Of a stretch of DNA of 64,000 bases, positions 1 to 9,682 are shown one piece after another. Origin of the DNA: Hyphomonas oceanitis SCH89 (GTDB lineage Bacteria > Pseudomonadota > Alphaproteobacteria > Caulobacterales > Hyphomonadaceae); contig NZ_ARYL01000012.1 in assembly GCF_000685295.1 (NCBI RefSeq), forward strand, positions 44,778 to 108,777, written 5' to 3'. Position 1 is the first letter of the stretch. The number at the start of each line of letters is the position of its first letter. Under the pieces are notes generated by a model, which saw only the letters and a program-made list of their open reading frames with translations, did not search any database and was not told the DNA's origin. The translations under genes and the position numbers were made by a program.

Positions 1-37
1 GCCCGCATAGTCTCCCAAAATAACAAGGGAGGCCGCC

Positions 38-817
38 ATGACGGTAATAACCATCGAGATGAAGGACCATGTCGCGCTGCTGACGCTGCGGCGTCCGCAG
101 GTGATGAATGCGCTGAACTATGAGCTGTACATGGCGCTGGAAGATGCCGTGCGCGACAGCGAGGCGCGGGTGATCGTGATCACGGGCGAAGGGCGCGGCT
201 TCTGCACCGGCGACGATGTCAAAGAGATACTGAGCCAGAAAGCCAAGGGCCCTGCCGAGATGAAGGCGCGCGGGCGCCGCACGGGCGGGCTGACCCCCGC
301 GGCGGATGCCTTGCTCTATACGGACATTCCGGTGATTGCCGCGGTCAATGGCTTTGCGCTCGGCTGGGGCATGGAGCTGGCCCTGATGGCAGATATCCGC
401 GTGGCATCTGAGGCGGCAAAGTTCGGCGAGCTGTTCGTGCAGCGCGGGCTCTGCTGTGACGCGCCGGGCCTCGGGCGACTGGCGCAGGTCGTGGGACGCG
501 AACGTGCGGCGGAACTTTTGTTCACGGGCGATATCATTGACGCGCACACGGCGAAGGAGATGGGCCTTGTATCGCGGGTCGTCGCTCCGGATGATCTTGT
601 GTCGACGGCGATGGAAATTGCAGGCAGGATTGCGGCCAACCCGCCGCGCGCTGTGCAGTCGATCAAGGCAGGCCTGCGGCGCACACTGGACCCGGACTGG
701 CGCGACGTCGGCAATTGGGCGATCAAGGAAATCCGGTCCCTGATGGAGACCGAAGATGCCGCCGAGAGTGCTGCGGCCTTCCTCGAGAAGCGAAAGCCGG
801 TGTTTACGGGCAGATAG
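38..817 (+). CDS. Enoyl-CoA hydratase/isomerase (crotonase) family protein, atypical active site
   Basis: A 259-residue crotonase-fold protein, which is the usual length for the family. An AAGGGAGG ribosome-binding site precedes the ATG. The oxyanion-hole loops are visible near residues 54-60 (GFCTGDD) and 104-113 (NGFALGWGME). The first catalytic glutamate of hydratases (Glu144 of rat mitochondrial enoyl-CoA hydratase) is kept as Glu113. The second (rat Glu164, in the PE motif) aligns with Phe133. I infer an acyl-CoA isomerase, hydrolase or other crotonase activity rather than a standard beta-oxidation hydratase. The substrate is unknown. No partner beta-oxidation gene is adjacent; the acyl-CoA ligase lies 2 kb downstream. 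Confidence 0.85.
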   Translation: MTVITIEMKDHVALLTLRRPQVMNALNYELYMALEDAVRDSEARVIVITGEGRGFCTGDDVKEILSQKAKGPAEMKARGRRTGGLTPAADALLYTDIPVIAAVNGFALGWGMELALMADIRVASEAAKFGELFVQRGLCCDAPGLGRLAQVVGRERAAELLFTGDIIDAHTAKEMGLVSRVVAPDDLVSTAMEIAGRIAANPPRAVQSIKAGLRRTLDPDWRDVGNWAIKEIRSLMETEDAAESAAAFLEKRKPVFTGR

Positions 818-981
818 GGTTGGCCCAATTCGTGCCGACATAGATTATTCGTATTACCGGGCTGATATCGCCAAATGGGATGAAAATAGCCGGAGGCATC
901 CCTTAGGCTTTCAGATGCAGGCCCCATTGGGCAATGTGTGCTGTGGTGATGTTATGCCATGTGTTGGCGTCTGGAGGTCAA

Positions 982-2772
982 ATGTTTGGTCAGAACGTGT
1001 GTGCTGTCATAGGCAGAGCTTTACTGGCGACAGCGATCGGGGGATTGGTTTCGGGCTGTGCCACGACGGCCGACTCCGGGGACAAGGCAACGGAGCTGGC
1101 TATCACGCTGAAGCCGCACGCAGATCCGGATCATGGCGAGACGATTGATACGGTAGCGGTGACCCTGCACTTCTCGGGGCTGGAAACCGGGGACATAATG
1201 AAACCCGTGCTGCTGATGCCGCTCGTCGTGAGCAATGTGGACAGCGTTGCCACGACGCTGACCGACATGAAGGCAAGCGACGAGCGTGGCCCCCTCACGC
1301 TCCGCGTCAGTGATATTGACGCCCCTCTTGAGGCGGCCGGTGATGCGGAGAGCGGCGGTCCCTCCCGGGCCTGGCTGGCTGATCGGCCCATTGTGGGGCC
1401 CGTGACGGTCAGCTTCGTTGTTCCTGCGGAAGCCACTTTGCCACCGCGTGGGCCGGCCCCGCCCTTTTCCTTCAGCGCAGACGGTGGCGGCGTTTCCGCT
1501 TCCGGGCATGTCTTTCTTCCTTTGCCGCCTGGTGATGCAACATATCGCGCGAGCTTTGACTGGGATCTGACTGCGCTTCCGGCTGGGGCGCGCGGCGTCA
1601 CGACCTTTGGTGAAGGGCATGTGATTGCGCCTGAGCCGCTGACATCCTCCGAACTCCGTATGACCTTCTATATGGCTGGCCAGATTGGCGCGTACCCAAC
1701 CGTGGTGCCAGCAACAGGTTTCTTCGGCGCATGGCAGGGGGAGCCCGCCTTTGATGCTGCCAAGCTGCTGGCATGGACGAGCAATCTGTACGGCCATTAT
1801 TCAAAGTTCTTTGGCCAGGAAACGCCTCCGCCCTATGGTGTATTCCTGCGTTATAATCCGATCAATGCGGGAGGTGGGGTCGGGCTCTATCATTCCTTCG
1901 TGACGACCTTCGGTGCGGGCGACGGGGCGGATGTTGAAAAGATCCGGATCACGCTGGCGCATGAGATGTTCCATACGTTCCAGCCTTACATCGAGTCACC
2001 GCCGGGCCTGGAATCCTCATGGTTCGGCGAGGGGCTCGCAGTCCTGTATGCGCGCCGTCTGGCCCTGCGGTTCGACAGTATCACGCCGGATGCATTCCTC
2101 GACGATCTGAACAGTGGGGCAGGGCGTTACTATACGAGCCTCATGGCAACTGAGCCGAACAGCGAGGTGCCCAAGCGCTTCTGGGCTGATACGCGCATCC
2201 GGACGCTGCCCTATGATCGCGGCATGCTGTATTTTGCGACCGTCGACGATGCGGTTCGCAAGGCGTCAAACGGGACGCGCTCGCTGGACGACCTGATGCT
2301 GGCCATGCTTGCGCTTGAGAAGAGCGGCAAGGTGACGACGAACGCTGACTGGGAGGCGCTGCTGACAGACGCGCTTGGTCCGGATGCGGTTACGGCGTTT
2401 CGCGGCTTCCTCAATGGCGACATGCCGATCCCGGCTTCGGATGCTTTCGGACCGTGCTTTGAACGAACGACCAAGCCCATGCGCCGGTATGAACTTGGCT
2501 TCGACACGGCGGTATTGGCAGAGCCCAAACGTATTGTTCGCGGCCTCGTCGCAGGATCTGCTGCGGAGCAGGCGGGTCTGCAGAATGGCGACGAGATTGT
2601 TGTTCCGGTTCCGCAGGATGGCATTCAGGGCAACCAGACAGAGATGCTGAAACTGAAAATCCGCCGCAACGGCGAGACTAGCGACATCACCTACCTGCCT
2701 CGCGGCGAGACGGTGGAGGCTTATCAGTGGCAGCGCAAGGCCGGCACGGACGATCTGGACTGCGCACTCTAA
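982..2772 (+). CDS. Lipoprotein metallopeptidase (gluzincin, M61/M1-like) with C-terminal PDZ domain
   Basis: The 596-residue protein starts at the ATG behind a GGAGG site. A signal peptide ends in a lipobox (VSGC), so it is probably a lipid-anchored envelope protein. A zinc motif HEMFH lies at His327-His331, and a downstream WFGEGLAVLY segment supplies Glu350 as the probable third ligand; this is the gluzincin arrangement. Residues about 510-585 look like a PDZ domain (GSAAEQAGLQNGDEI). This combination resembles M61 glycyl-aminopeptidase-like proteins. The N-terminal 280 residues are beta-rich and I do not recognise them. Peptidase assignment is good; the substrate is unknown. Confidence 0.75.
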   Translation: MFGQNVCAVIGRALLATAIGGLVSGCATTADSGDKATELAITLKPHADPDHGETIDTVAVTLHFSGLETGDIMKPVLLMPLVVSNVDSVATTLTDMKASDERGPLTLRVSDIDAPLEAAGDAESGGPSRAWLADRPIVGPVTVSFVVPAEATLPPRGPAPPFSFSADGGGVSASGHVFLPLPPGDATYRASFDWDLTALPAGARGVTTFGEGHVIAPEPLTSSELRMTFYMAGQIGAYPTVVPATGFFGAWQGEPAFDAAKLLAWTSNLYGHYSKFFGQETPPPYGVFLRYNPINAGGGVGLYHSFVTTFGAGDGADVEKIRITLAHEMFHTFQPYIESPPGLESSWFGEGLAVLYARRLALRFDSITPDAFLDDLNSGAGRYYTSLMATEPNSEVPKRFWADTRIRTLPYDRGMLYFATVDDAVRKASNGTRSLDDLMLAMLALEKSGKVTTNADWEALLTDALGPDAVTAFRGFLNGDMPIPASDAFGPCFERTTKPMRRYELGFDTAVLAEPKRIVRGLVAGSAAEQAGLQNGDEIVVPVPQDGIQGNQTEMLKLKIRRNGETSDITYLPRGETVEAYQWQRKAGTDDLDCAL

Positions 2773-2825
2773 GCCGTTTTCTGCGAGCGCACCGGGTATC
2801 CTGGGCACTGACCGTCATCTATCTT

Positions 2826-2853
2826 CCCGATCGGTGAAATTTCATCGATCGGG
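2826..2853. promoter_or_regulatory. 28-bp inverted repeat upstream of the acyl-CoA ligase gene
   Basis: Two 8-bp arms (CCCGATCG and CGATCGGG) flank an inner palindrome TGAAATTTCA, with a single mismatched pair between them. The whole 28 bp is therefore nearly self-complementary. It lies 53 bp after the stop of the metallopeptidase gene and about 70 bp before the ligase start. It may be an operator for a dimeric regulator or an intrinsic transcript end. The absence of a T-run after it favours the operator reading. Confidence 0.45.
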
Positions 2854-2921
2854 TTCAGCATGTTTCAAACGCATTGTGTCAGGTTGGGACGATCCCGATT
2901 TGCCACGGGGCTGGAGAAGAC

Positions 2922-4661
2922 ATGTCTGCCGTTTTGCCAATCAGTGCCGTTCCGTATCAGGACCAGCCGGTCCCGAGATTCTATAACCGGGAAGCGGCCA
3001 CCTTCCAGACACAACTGGGCGCCTATGTGCCGGGCCGCATTGAAGCCCTCATGGAGGCTGCGGCCCGCGACCATGGGCATGAGCCTTTCCTTTCCACCGC
3101 CCTGCCGAACGGCGCCAGCGCGACACTGAGCTTTGCTGATGTCGAGACGCATTCGGCGAACCTTGCACGCTACCTGCGCGACGAGCTGCGCCTGTCGAAG
3201 GGCGATGTCGTGGCGATCCAGTCGCCCAATTGCATGTCCTATGTTGTCGCCATGCTGGGCGTCCTGCGCGCCGGCCTTGTGCTGACCAATGTAAACCCGC
3301 TCTACACAGCGCATGAGACACGTCGTCAGCTGCGTGACGCGAAAGCCTGTGTGCTGATCACATCGAGCCTGTTTCCCGAAATGACGGAAGAGGCGCTGAC
3401 CGGCACGCGCATTCATACCGTCGTGTCGCTGTCGCTGACCGACTTCTTCTCGCCAGTCAAAAAGGCCGCGATGGATTTCGTGCTGCAGCACGTCAAGAAA
3501 ATGGGCCGGCCACTGATCGTGGATCATGTGCCCATGGCCGAGGCGCTGAAGCTCGGCGCGGCACACACGACGCCGATCGCTGACTACGCGCCAGACCGCG
3601 AGGCCGATGAGGACGCGATCTACCAGTATTCCGGCGGCACAACTGGCATCTCCAAGGGCGTGCGCCTGACCGAAGCGGGCCTCGTCACCAATGTTGACCA
3701 GTTTGCCAGCCTCTCGCCGCACATGATCGACAAGCCGGGGCAGACCATGTTGCTGGTCCTGCCGGTCTACCATGTGTTCGGCCTGTTCGCGTCTGTGATC
3801 GCGCTGCGCAATGCGGCCCACCTGGTGCTTGTGCCGAGCCCCAAGCCGCTGTCGAACCTGAAGGCGGCGTTCAAGAAATTCCGCCCGGATGTGTTTCCGG
3901 GTGTCAGCACGCTGTTTGCCAAGCTGATGGAAGAGAAATGGTTCTATGAGAACCCACCCAAGCTAACCCTGACGATTTCCGGTGCCATGGCGCTGAGCCC
4001 ACAGGTCCGCTCCGAGTGGACCGGCCTTACAGGCTCCAGCGTCATTGAAGGCTATGGTATGACGGAAGCGACGACGCTGATCAGCGTCAACCCGCCTGAC
4101 GCGCGCACCAAGGTCGGTTCGGCCGGCCTGCCGCTGCCCGGCACGGGCGTCGCGATCCTGCGCGAGGATGGGGGCTTTGCCAAAGCGGGCGAAGTTGGCG
4201 AGATTGCCGTGGCGGGTCCGCAGGTCATGGCGGGTTATCTCGGTCGGCCGGAGACGACGGCAGCGGCCTATCAGGCTGGCATGCTGAAGACAGGCGATGT
4301 CGGCTATCTCGATGACGAGGGCTATCTCTTCATTGTTGATCGCAGCAAGGACATGTTGCTGGTTGGCGGGTTCAACGTATTCCCAAGCGAAGTCGACGCG
4401 GTGCTGGCCGAACATAAGGGCATTGCCGAGGCCGCCGTTGCAGGCGTGACCGATGGCGATATGGGCGATGTGATGCATGCCTTCGTGGTACGTCGCCACC
4501 CGGAGCTGACAGCACAGGACGTGCTGGCGCACTGCGCCCGGCAGCTGACCGCCTACAAGCGGCCCCGGCAGGTGCATTTTGTCGATGAGCTACCGAAGTC
4601 GCCGATTGGCAAGGTCTTGCGCCGCGAACTGCGCGCGCTGGTGAATTCCGGCCAGGCCTAG
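2922..4661 (+). CDS. Long-chain fatty-acid--CoA ligase (AMP-forming)
   Basis: A 579-residue ANL-superfamily enzyme that activates fatty acids to acyl-CoA through acyl-AMP. I chose the ATG at 2922, behind GGAGAA, over an upstream in-frame ATG at 2874. The phosphate-binding loop YSGGTTGISKGV starts at about residue 236, the adenine motif GYGMTEATT is near 377, and the TGD/hinge region with DRSKDMLLVGGFNVFP spans about 456-495. The C-terminal catalytic lysine segment PKSPIGKVLRREL is intact near residue 565. Chain-length preference cannot be read from sequence. An inverted repeat upstream suggests regulated expression. It converges on the SET-domain gene with only 3 bp between them. Confidence 0.9.
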   Translation: MSAVLPISAVPYQDQPVPRFYNREAATFQTQLGAYVPGRIEALMEAAARDHGHEPFLSTALPNGASATLSFADVETHSANLARYLRDELRLSKGDVVAIQSPNCMSYVVAMLGVLRAGLVLTNVNPLYTAHETRRQLRDAKACVLITSSLFPEMTEEALTGTRIHTVVSLSLTDFFSPVKKAAMDFVLQHVKKMGRPLIVDHVPMAEALKLGAAHTTPIADYAPDREADEDAIYQYSGGTTGISKGVRLTEAGLVTNVDQFASLSPHMIDKPGQTMLLVLPVYHVFGLFASVIALRNAAHLVLVPSPKPLSNLKAAFKKFRPDVFPGVSTLFAKLMEEKWFYENPPKLTLTISGAMALSPQVRSEWTGLTGSSVIEGYGMTEATTLISVNPPDARTKVGSAGLPLPGTGVAILREDGGFAKAGEVGEIAVAGPQVMAGYLGRPETTAAAYQAGMLKTGDVGYLDDEGYLFIVDRSKDMLLVGGFNVFPSEVDAVLAEHKGIAEAAVAGVTDGDMGDVMHAFVVRRHPELTAQDVLAHCARQLTAYKRPRQVHFVDELPKSPIGKVLRRELRALVNSGQA

Positions 4662-4664
4662 GCC

Positions 4665-5048
4665 TCAGATAATCTCTTCGGCGAATTCCTCGTAATCGAT
4701 GAGGATTTCGTCGCCGGGCTGAAGGGCGTGGCGGGCCGAGAGCGTGACGGTCTGCGCCGCGCCATCGACCACGAAATCGGCATTCGCTTGCGGGCTGTGA
4801 TTGCACATCGAGATTTCACCGAAGGCGACAGCGGCGCGCATCGTGCCATCCTCGGTCTCGTCCACATAGAACACGTAATGATGCAGCAGCGTGGAGCGCA
4901 CGGTGGCCGTGTCTTCGTGTGACAGGACAAGTAGTGGGTAAACAGCGATCGTCTGGCCACCTGAAATGGGTGCGACCGCGAAGAGGCCGCGGCCGTGGAA
5001 GGGGGAGGTCTTTACCTCGACGAACGAGGCCTGTGCTGGATGGGGCAT
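4665..5048 (-). CDS. SET-domain protein (putative protein lysine methyltransferase)
   Basis: A compact 127-residue protein that is almost entirely SET domain. It has GRGLFA at residues 19-24 for the SAM-binding N-flank, MCNHSPQANA at 81-90 for the pseudoknot NHS motif, and IDYEEF at 117-122. No pre- or post-SET cysteines are present. I chose the internal Met at 5048; the open frame continues upstream for 27 residues of unlikely composition. SET proteins of this minimal kind occur in many bacteria and methylate lysines in proteins where tested. The substrate here is unknown. Confidence 0.75.
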   Translation of the reverse strand: MPHPAQASFVEVKTSPFHGRGLFAVAPISGGQTIAVYPLLVLSHEDTATVRSTLLHHYVFYVDETEDGTMRAAVAFGEISMCNHSPQANADFVVDGAAQTVTLSARHALQPGDEILIDYEEFAEEII

Positions 5049-5080
5049 GGGCACCTGTCTAGCACAGGCCAGATGCGGCG

Positions 5081-5518
5081 CTATTGGGATTCTTCGGCTT
5101 CTGCGGGCGCCTCTGCTTTTGCATCCCATTTATACATCGCCTTGATGGTGCAGCGCTGCACGCCGAAGCCGGTGTCACTATGTCCCGAGATGGAATCGGA
5201 GGTGATGATATGGTCACCCTTGCCGAGGCAGCCGGTTGTGGAATCCACGCCCAAGCGCTGGGCCTGGTCCAGGTTGAAGCAGCCGCCAAAGGTTTCAATG
5301 AGATAGTCGTCGCGGCCTTTTGAGAGCACGACCGTGTCATCGGTGGCATCGTGGAAGCCATCGATTGTCGAGGCGAAGCAGACCTTGTTGACCTCTTCCC
5401 CGAGCCGCGCGTCGCCGGCGAACTGGGCGACGCCCTTGGCTTTGGCTGGTGTCGGTGTGTGGCTGGCGCAGGCGGCGAGGAGGGCCGTTGAGAGGGCGAG
5501 AGTGATCAAACGCATCAT
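5081..5518 (-). CDS. Small lipoprotein, DUF6491-like
   Basis: A 145-residue protein with a lipoprotein signal (LLAAC). The mature part contains five cysteines after the lipid-anchored one and an acidic Glu/Ala-rich tail. The pattern of a conserved Cys/Asp core (VCFASTIDGF, GGCFNLDQAQ) resembles the DUF6491 family of proteobacterial lipoproteins; this match is from memory and moderate. Function is unknown. It is transcribed toward the SET-domain gene with 32 bp between them, so the two may share a transcript. Confidence 0.6.
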   Translation of the reverse strand: MMRLITLALSTALLAACASHTPTPAKAKGVAQFAGDARLGEEVNKVCFASTIDGFHDATDDTVVLSKGRDDYLIETFGGCFNLDQAQRLGVDSTTGCLGKGDHIITSDSISGHSDTGFGVQRCTIKAMYKWDAKAEAPAEAEESQ

Positions 5519-5687
5519 GATGTCCTTTATCGGGTGTGCTGCCCTTCAAAAAAGCGGGATTCGGGGCAAATGTTCCGAAATCCATTGATGCGCCGGGCCG
5601 TCGGAACTGACAAGCACGGTCACGGAGACTTGAACTTTCCCCCCAAGCCGTCATAGCAGGCGGGCAGATTTCTTCGCGGGATTATAC

Positions 5688-7160
5688 ATGACCGATTTGA
5701 CCAAACTCACCCTTGCCGCAGCGCTTGATGGCCTGAAGGCCAAGCAGTTTTCGTCGCGCGAGATTACGCAGGACTTCGTGAGTGCCATCGAGGGCGCCCG
5801 GGTGCTGAATGCCTATGTCGTGGAAACGCCGGAAAAGGCGCTGGCCATGGCGGATGCGTCGGACGCGAAACTGGCCAAGGGCGAGGGCGGGCGTCTTGAA
5901 GGCGCGCCGCTGGGCATCAAGGACCTTTATTGCACCAAGGGCGTGCGCACGACGGCGTGCAGCGGCATCCTCGGCGAGTTCACCCCGACCTATGAATCCA
6001 CCGTCACGCAGAACCTGTGGGACGAAGGCGCTGTCATGCTGGGCAAGCTCAACATGGACGAGTTCGCCATGGGCTCGTCGAACGAGACCTCGCATTTCGG
6101 CAACGTGATCAACCCCTGGCGCCGTGATGGCGACAATCAAAGCCTCACGCCGGGCGGTTCATCGGGCGGCTCTGCGGCCTCCGTGGCGGCGAACCTCTGC
6201 CTCGCGGCGACGGCTTCCGACACAGGCGGCTCGATCCGCCAGCCAGCGGCCTTCACGGGCACAGTGGGTATCAAGCCGACCTATGGCCGGGCCAGCCGCT
6301 ACGGCATGGTGGCGTTCGCCTCCTCGCTTGATCAGGCCGGGCCGATTGCCAAGACCGTCGAAGACAGCGCCATCCTTCTGGAAGTGATGTGCAGCCATGA
6401 CGCGAAGGATTCCACTTCGCTGGACATCCCGACGCCGGACTGGCGCAGCGATGTGTCCAAGGGCGTGAAGGGCATGCGGATCGGCATTCCAAAGGAATAC
6501 CGCATTGACGGCCTCTCGGACGAAATGAATGCGCTCTGGGATCAGGGCATTGCCTGGCTGAAAGAGGCTGGCGCCGAGATTGTCGAGATCAGCTTGCCGC
6601 ACACGAAATACGCGCTGCCTGCGTATTATATCGTGGCGCCAGCGGAAGCCTCGTCCAACCTCGCCCGCTATGACGGCATGCGCTACGGCGCCCGCATCGA
6701 GGGCAACAACCTCGCGCAGACCTATGAAGGCACGCGCGCCGGTGGCTTTGGCGCGGAAGTGCAGCGCCGCCTGCTGATCGGCACCTATGTGCTCTCCAGC
6801 GGCTATTACGACGCCTATTACCTGCGTGCCCAGAAAGTGCGGACCAAGATCCTCAACGACTTTGTTTCCGCTTTCGAAGGCTGTGACGCGGTGCTGACGC
6901 CAACCTGCCCGAGCCCTGCCTTTGCCTTTGGCGAGAAGAGCGGCGACCCGGTGGAAATGTACCTCAACGACGTGTTCACGGTGACGGCGAACCTCGCCGG
7001 CCTGCCGGGCATTTCGGTGCCGACCGGCATGTCCAAGAGCGGCCTGCCGCTCGGCCTACAAGTGATCGGCAAGGCGCTGGACGAAGCGGCCTGCTTCCGC
7101 GTCGGCGGCGAACTGGAACGTGCAGCTGGGTTCGTGGCGAAGCCGGAGAAGTGGTGGTAA
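5688..7160 (+). CDS. gatA: Asp-tRNA(Asn)/Glu-tRNA(Gln) amidotransferase subunit A
   Basis: A 490-residue amidase-signature protein, the glutaminase subunit of GatCAB. It releases ammonia used to amidate misacylated Asp-tRNA(Asn) or Glu-tRNA(Gln). The Lys-Ser-Ser catalytic triad is readable: Lys78 (GIKDLY), Ser158 in GGSSGG and nucleophile Ser182 in DTGGSIRQ, with the 24-residue Ser-Ser spacing of known GatA proteins. gatC, which often precedes gatA, is not in this window. gatB follows 1 kb downstream after two small membrane-protein genes. Confidence 0.97.
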   Translation: MTDLTKLTLAAALDGLKAKQFSSREITQDFVSAIEGARVLNAYVVETPEKALAMADASDAKLAKGEGGRLEGAPLGIKDLYCTKGVRTTACSGILGEFTPTYESTVTQNLWDEGAVMLGKLNMDEFAMGSSNETSHFGNVINPWRRDGDNQSLTPGGSSGGSAASVAANLCLAATASDTGGSIRQPAAFTGTVGIKPTYGRASRYGMVAFASSLDQAGPIAKTVEDSAILLEVMCSHDAKDSTSLDIPTPDWRSDVSKGVKGMRIGIPKEYRIDGLSDEMNALWDQGIAWLKEAGAEIVEISLPHTKYALPAYYIVAPAEASSNLARYDGMRYGARIEGNNLAQTYEGTRAGGFGAEVQRRLLIGTYVLSSGYYDAYYLRAQKVRTKILNDFVSAFEGCDAVLTPTCPSPAFAFGEKSGDPVEMYLNDVFTVTANLAGLPGISVPTGMSKSGLPLGLQVIGKALDEAACFRVGGELERAAGFVAKPEKWW

Positions 7161-7170
7161 GCTGCTCCAC

Positions 7171-7644
7171 ATGAAACGTTTTCTCATTCTCTTCGCCATC
7201 ATGCTCGTTGTCTCAGTCGGCCTGATGTGGGCCATGATGGCGCAAAACGGGTATGACCTGTTTGATCCCAGAATGTCCGGCATGATGCTCGTGGCTGTTC
7301 TGGTGGCCATGTATGTATCCTTCCGGATTTCGCGGATCCTCGCCAAAAGGGCAGAGCGCGCGGAAGGTGGCTCACCGCTGAAAGGCGCGCAAAAATCCAA
7401 ACTGTCCGGCCTGTTCAATTCCAAAAGCCAGGCCCAGCAGGCGCGCGAGGCCCGCGTGGCGGCCCGCCGCAAGCAGCTGATCGCCGAGGGCAAGCTGGAA
7501 GAAGAGGCGCCAGCCGAGCCTGAAGTGGCGCCGACGCCAGCAGGTGAAGCCCCGACCCGCGTGCCGCAGTCTGCCTCCGTGGCAGACAAGATGGCGGCCC
7601 GCCGCGAGCGCTACAAGCGCGCCAAGGAAGAAGGCAAGATCTAG
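7171..7644 (+). CDS. Small membrane protein of unknown function
   Basis: A 157-residue protein starting at the ATG 11 bp after the gatA stop. Residues about 3-23 and 32-50 are hydrophobic, giving two likely membrane segments. A basic, Ala/Lys/Arg-rich cytoplasmic tail follows and is predicted to be helical or coiled. I recognise no domain. The short distance to gatA suggests co-transcription. Its 3' end overlaps the convergent membrane-protein gene by 4 bp. Confidence 0.7.
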   Translation: MKRFLILFAIMLVVSVGLMWAMMAQNGYDLFDPRMSGMMLVAVLVAMYVSFRISRILAKRAERAEGGSPLKGAQKSKLSGLFNSKSQAQQAREARVAARRKQLIAEGKLEEEAPAEPEVAPTPAGEAPTRVPQSASVADKMAARRERYKRAKEEGKI

Positions 7645-8009
7645 CTGGCGGTCGCGGCCTGAAGCCGTGGCGGCGCCTGATGGGCGCTGGCTGTGGCCTC
7701 AACACGCACTTTCGTGCCGCCGCCGGGGCCGTCATCCTCATCCTCCCCGCGCGACCTCTCGGTGATGCGCGACAGATAGATGCCGACGCCAACCAGTCCG
7801 CCAATCGGCCCGAATTGCAGCATCATGGCCGCGATGAACAGGATGGGCATGTCGAGCTTGAGGTTGCCGAAGGCGGCGATCACCATGAACAGGCCGACAG
7901 CGCCGACCAGAAGCCCCACCGCAAAGCCCGCGATCAGGTGCTTCAGGAAGCCCCTCACAATCGGCCGTTCATCTTCCCCGGACCCGTCGAGGATCATCTT
8001 GAACAACAT
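7641..8009 (-). CDS. Small membrane protein of unknown function
   Basis: A 122-residue protein with an N-terminal cytoplasmic stretch and two to three hydrophobic segments between residues 23 and 82 (HLIAGFAVGLLVGAVGLF and following). A charged, disordered tail follows. It is convergent with the preceding membrane-protein gene and shares 4 bp with it at the stop codons. No family recognised. The gene interrupts the gatA-gatB interval on the opposite strand. Confidence 0.65.
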   Translation of the reverse strand: MLFKMILDGSGEDERPIVRGFLKHLIAGFAVGLLVGAVGLFMVIAAFGNLKLDMPILFIAAMMLQFGPIGGLVGVGIYLSRITERSRGEDEDDGPGGGTKVRVEATASAHQAPPRLQAATAS

Positions 8010-8166
8010 GGCTTCCCTCCCGATGCGCTATTACGCTTGGCCGCATTCTTGACCAGTCCGGCGCAAAAGGGAAGTCAGAGCCCATTGAGCAGCCTTCGCG
8101 GCTCGACAGGCCGGGCCGCTTGCCGCTAAAAGAACCCAGATTTTCAACTGGATCAGAAGGCAAGCC

Positions 8167-9678
8167 ATGTCAGCGCGCACACCCTACGTAATCAAAGGCG
8201 ACACCGGCGACTGGGAAGTCGTCATGGGGCTGGAGATCCACGCGCAGGTGGCCTCGAATGCCAAGCTGTTTTCGGGCGCCTCGACGGAATTTGGCGCCGA
8301 CCCGAACTGCAACGTGTCGCTGGTCGATGCTGCGATGCCGGGCATGCTGCCAGTGATCAACAGGAAATGCGTCGAACAGGCTGTGCGCACGGGTCTTGGC
8401 CTGAAGGCCGAGATCAATCTCTACAGCCGGTTTGACCGCAAGAACTATTTCTATCCTGACCTGCCGCAGGGCTACCAGATCAGCCAGTTTGCCCACCCCA
8501 TCGTCGGCGAAGGCGAGATCGATGTGGACGTTGAGCCCGCTCATGGCGGCGAGGCCTACAGCTTCCCGTGCCGCATCGAGCGCCTGCACCTGGAGCAGGA
8601 CGCCGGCAAGTCGATCCACGACATGGACCCGAACTCGACCTATGTGGACCTGAACCGCTCGGGCGTCGCGCTGATGGAAATCGTGTCGAAGCCTGACGTG
8701 CGTTCGCCCGCCGAGGCCGCCGCCTATGTGAAGAAGATCCGGGCCATCGTGATCGCGCTCGGCACCTGCGACGGCGACATGGACAAGGGCAATCTGCGCG
8801 CCGACGTGAACGTGTCTGTCTGCCGCCCCGGCCAGTACGAGAAATTCCGCGAGACGGGCGATTTCGGCCATCTCGGCACGCGCTGCGAGCTGAAGAACAT
8901 GAACTCGTTCCGCTTCATCCAGCAGGCGATTGAGTACGAAGCACGCCGCCAGATCGAGATCATCGAAGGCGGCGGCACAGTGGATCAGGAAACGCGCCTG
9001 TTCGACCCGGTGAAGGTCGAAACGCGCTCCATGCGCTCGAAGGAAGACGCGCACGATTACCGCTACTTCCCGGACCCGGACCTGCTTCCGCTCGAAATCG
9101 AGCAGGCCTGGATCGACGAGATCAAGGCAAGCCTGCCGGAACTGCCGGACCAGAAGCGCGCGCGCTTTGAATCCGAATACGGCATCTCGCACTATGACGC
9201 CGGTGTGCTTATCGCGGACGCCGACAAGGCCGCCTATTTCGAGACCGTGGCCAAGGGCCGTGACGCGAAACTGGCTGCCAACTGGGTGACGCAGGAACTG
9301 TTCGGCTACCTGAACAAGGAAGGCCTTGAACTCGGCGATAGTCCGGTCTCGGCGGATGCGCTGGGCGGACTGATCGCCCTGATCAGCGACGACACGATCA
9401 GCGGCAAGATCGCAAAGGATGTTTTCGCGCGCATGATTGCGGGCGAGGGCGAAGCGGCGGCGATTGTCGAAAAGCACGGCCTGAAACAGGTGACCGATAC
9501 CGGCGCCATCGAGAAGGTTGTCGACGAGATCATCGCGGCCAACCCCGAGCAGGTCGAGAAGGTCAAAGAGAAGCCTCAGACGCTCGGCTGGTTCGTCGGC
9601 CAGGTGATGAAGGCTTCAGGCGGCAAGGCCAACCCGAAAGCCGTGAACGAGATCCTGAAAGCGAAGCTGGGGCTTTAA
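8167..9678 (+). CDS. gatB: Asp-tRNA(Asn)/Glu-tRNA(Gln) amidotransferase subunit B
   Basis: A 503-residue GatB, the kinase/transamidase subunit that activates the misacylated tRNA and receives ammonia from GatA. The N-terminal signature [10 protein letters not shown], the [14 protein letters not shown] segment and the [15 protein letters not shown] segment ([13 protein letters not shown]) are all present. The C-terminal YqeY-like helical domain occupies about residues 355-503. The start follows AGAAGGCAAGCC. It converges on the LysR gene with 4 bp between stops. Confidence 0.97.
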   Translation: MSARTPYVIKGDTGDWEVVMGLEIHAQVASNAKLFSGASTEFGADPNCNVSLVDAAMPGMLPVINRKCVEQAVRTGLGLKAEINLYSRFDRKNYFYPDLPQGYQISQFAHPIVGEGEIDVDVEPAHGGEAYSFPCRIERLHLEQDAGKSIHDMDPNSTYVDLNRSGVALMEIVSKPDVRSPAEAAAYVKKIRAIVIALGTCDGDMDKGNLRADVNVSVCRPGQYEKFRETGDFGHLGTRCELKNMNSFRFIQQAIEYEARRQIEIIEGGGTVDQETRLFDPVKVETRSMRSKEDAHDYRYFPDPDLLPLEIEQAWIDEIKASLPELPDQKRARFESEYGISHYDAGVLIADADKAAYFETVAKGRDAKLAANWVTQELFGYLNKEGLELGDSPVSADALGGLIALISDDTISGKIAKDVFARMIAGEGEAAAIVEKHGLKQVTDTGAIEKVVDEIIAANPEQVEKVKEKPQTLGWFVGQVMKASGGKANPKAVNEILKAKLGL

Positions 9679-9682
9679 GAGT

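Noticed and set aside
8170..9477. A 435-residue open frame opposite gatB
   Set aside because: Antisense shadow; gatB is intact and conserved over this stretch.
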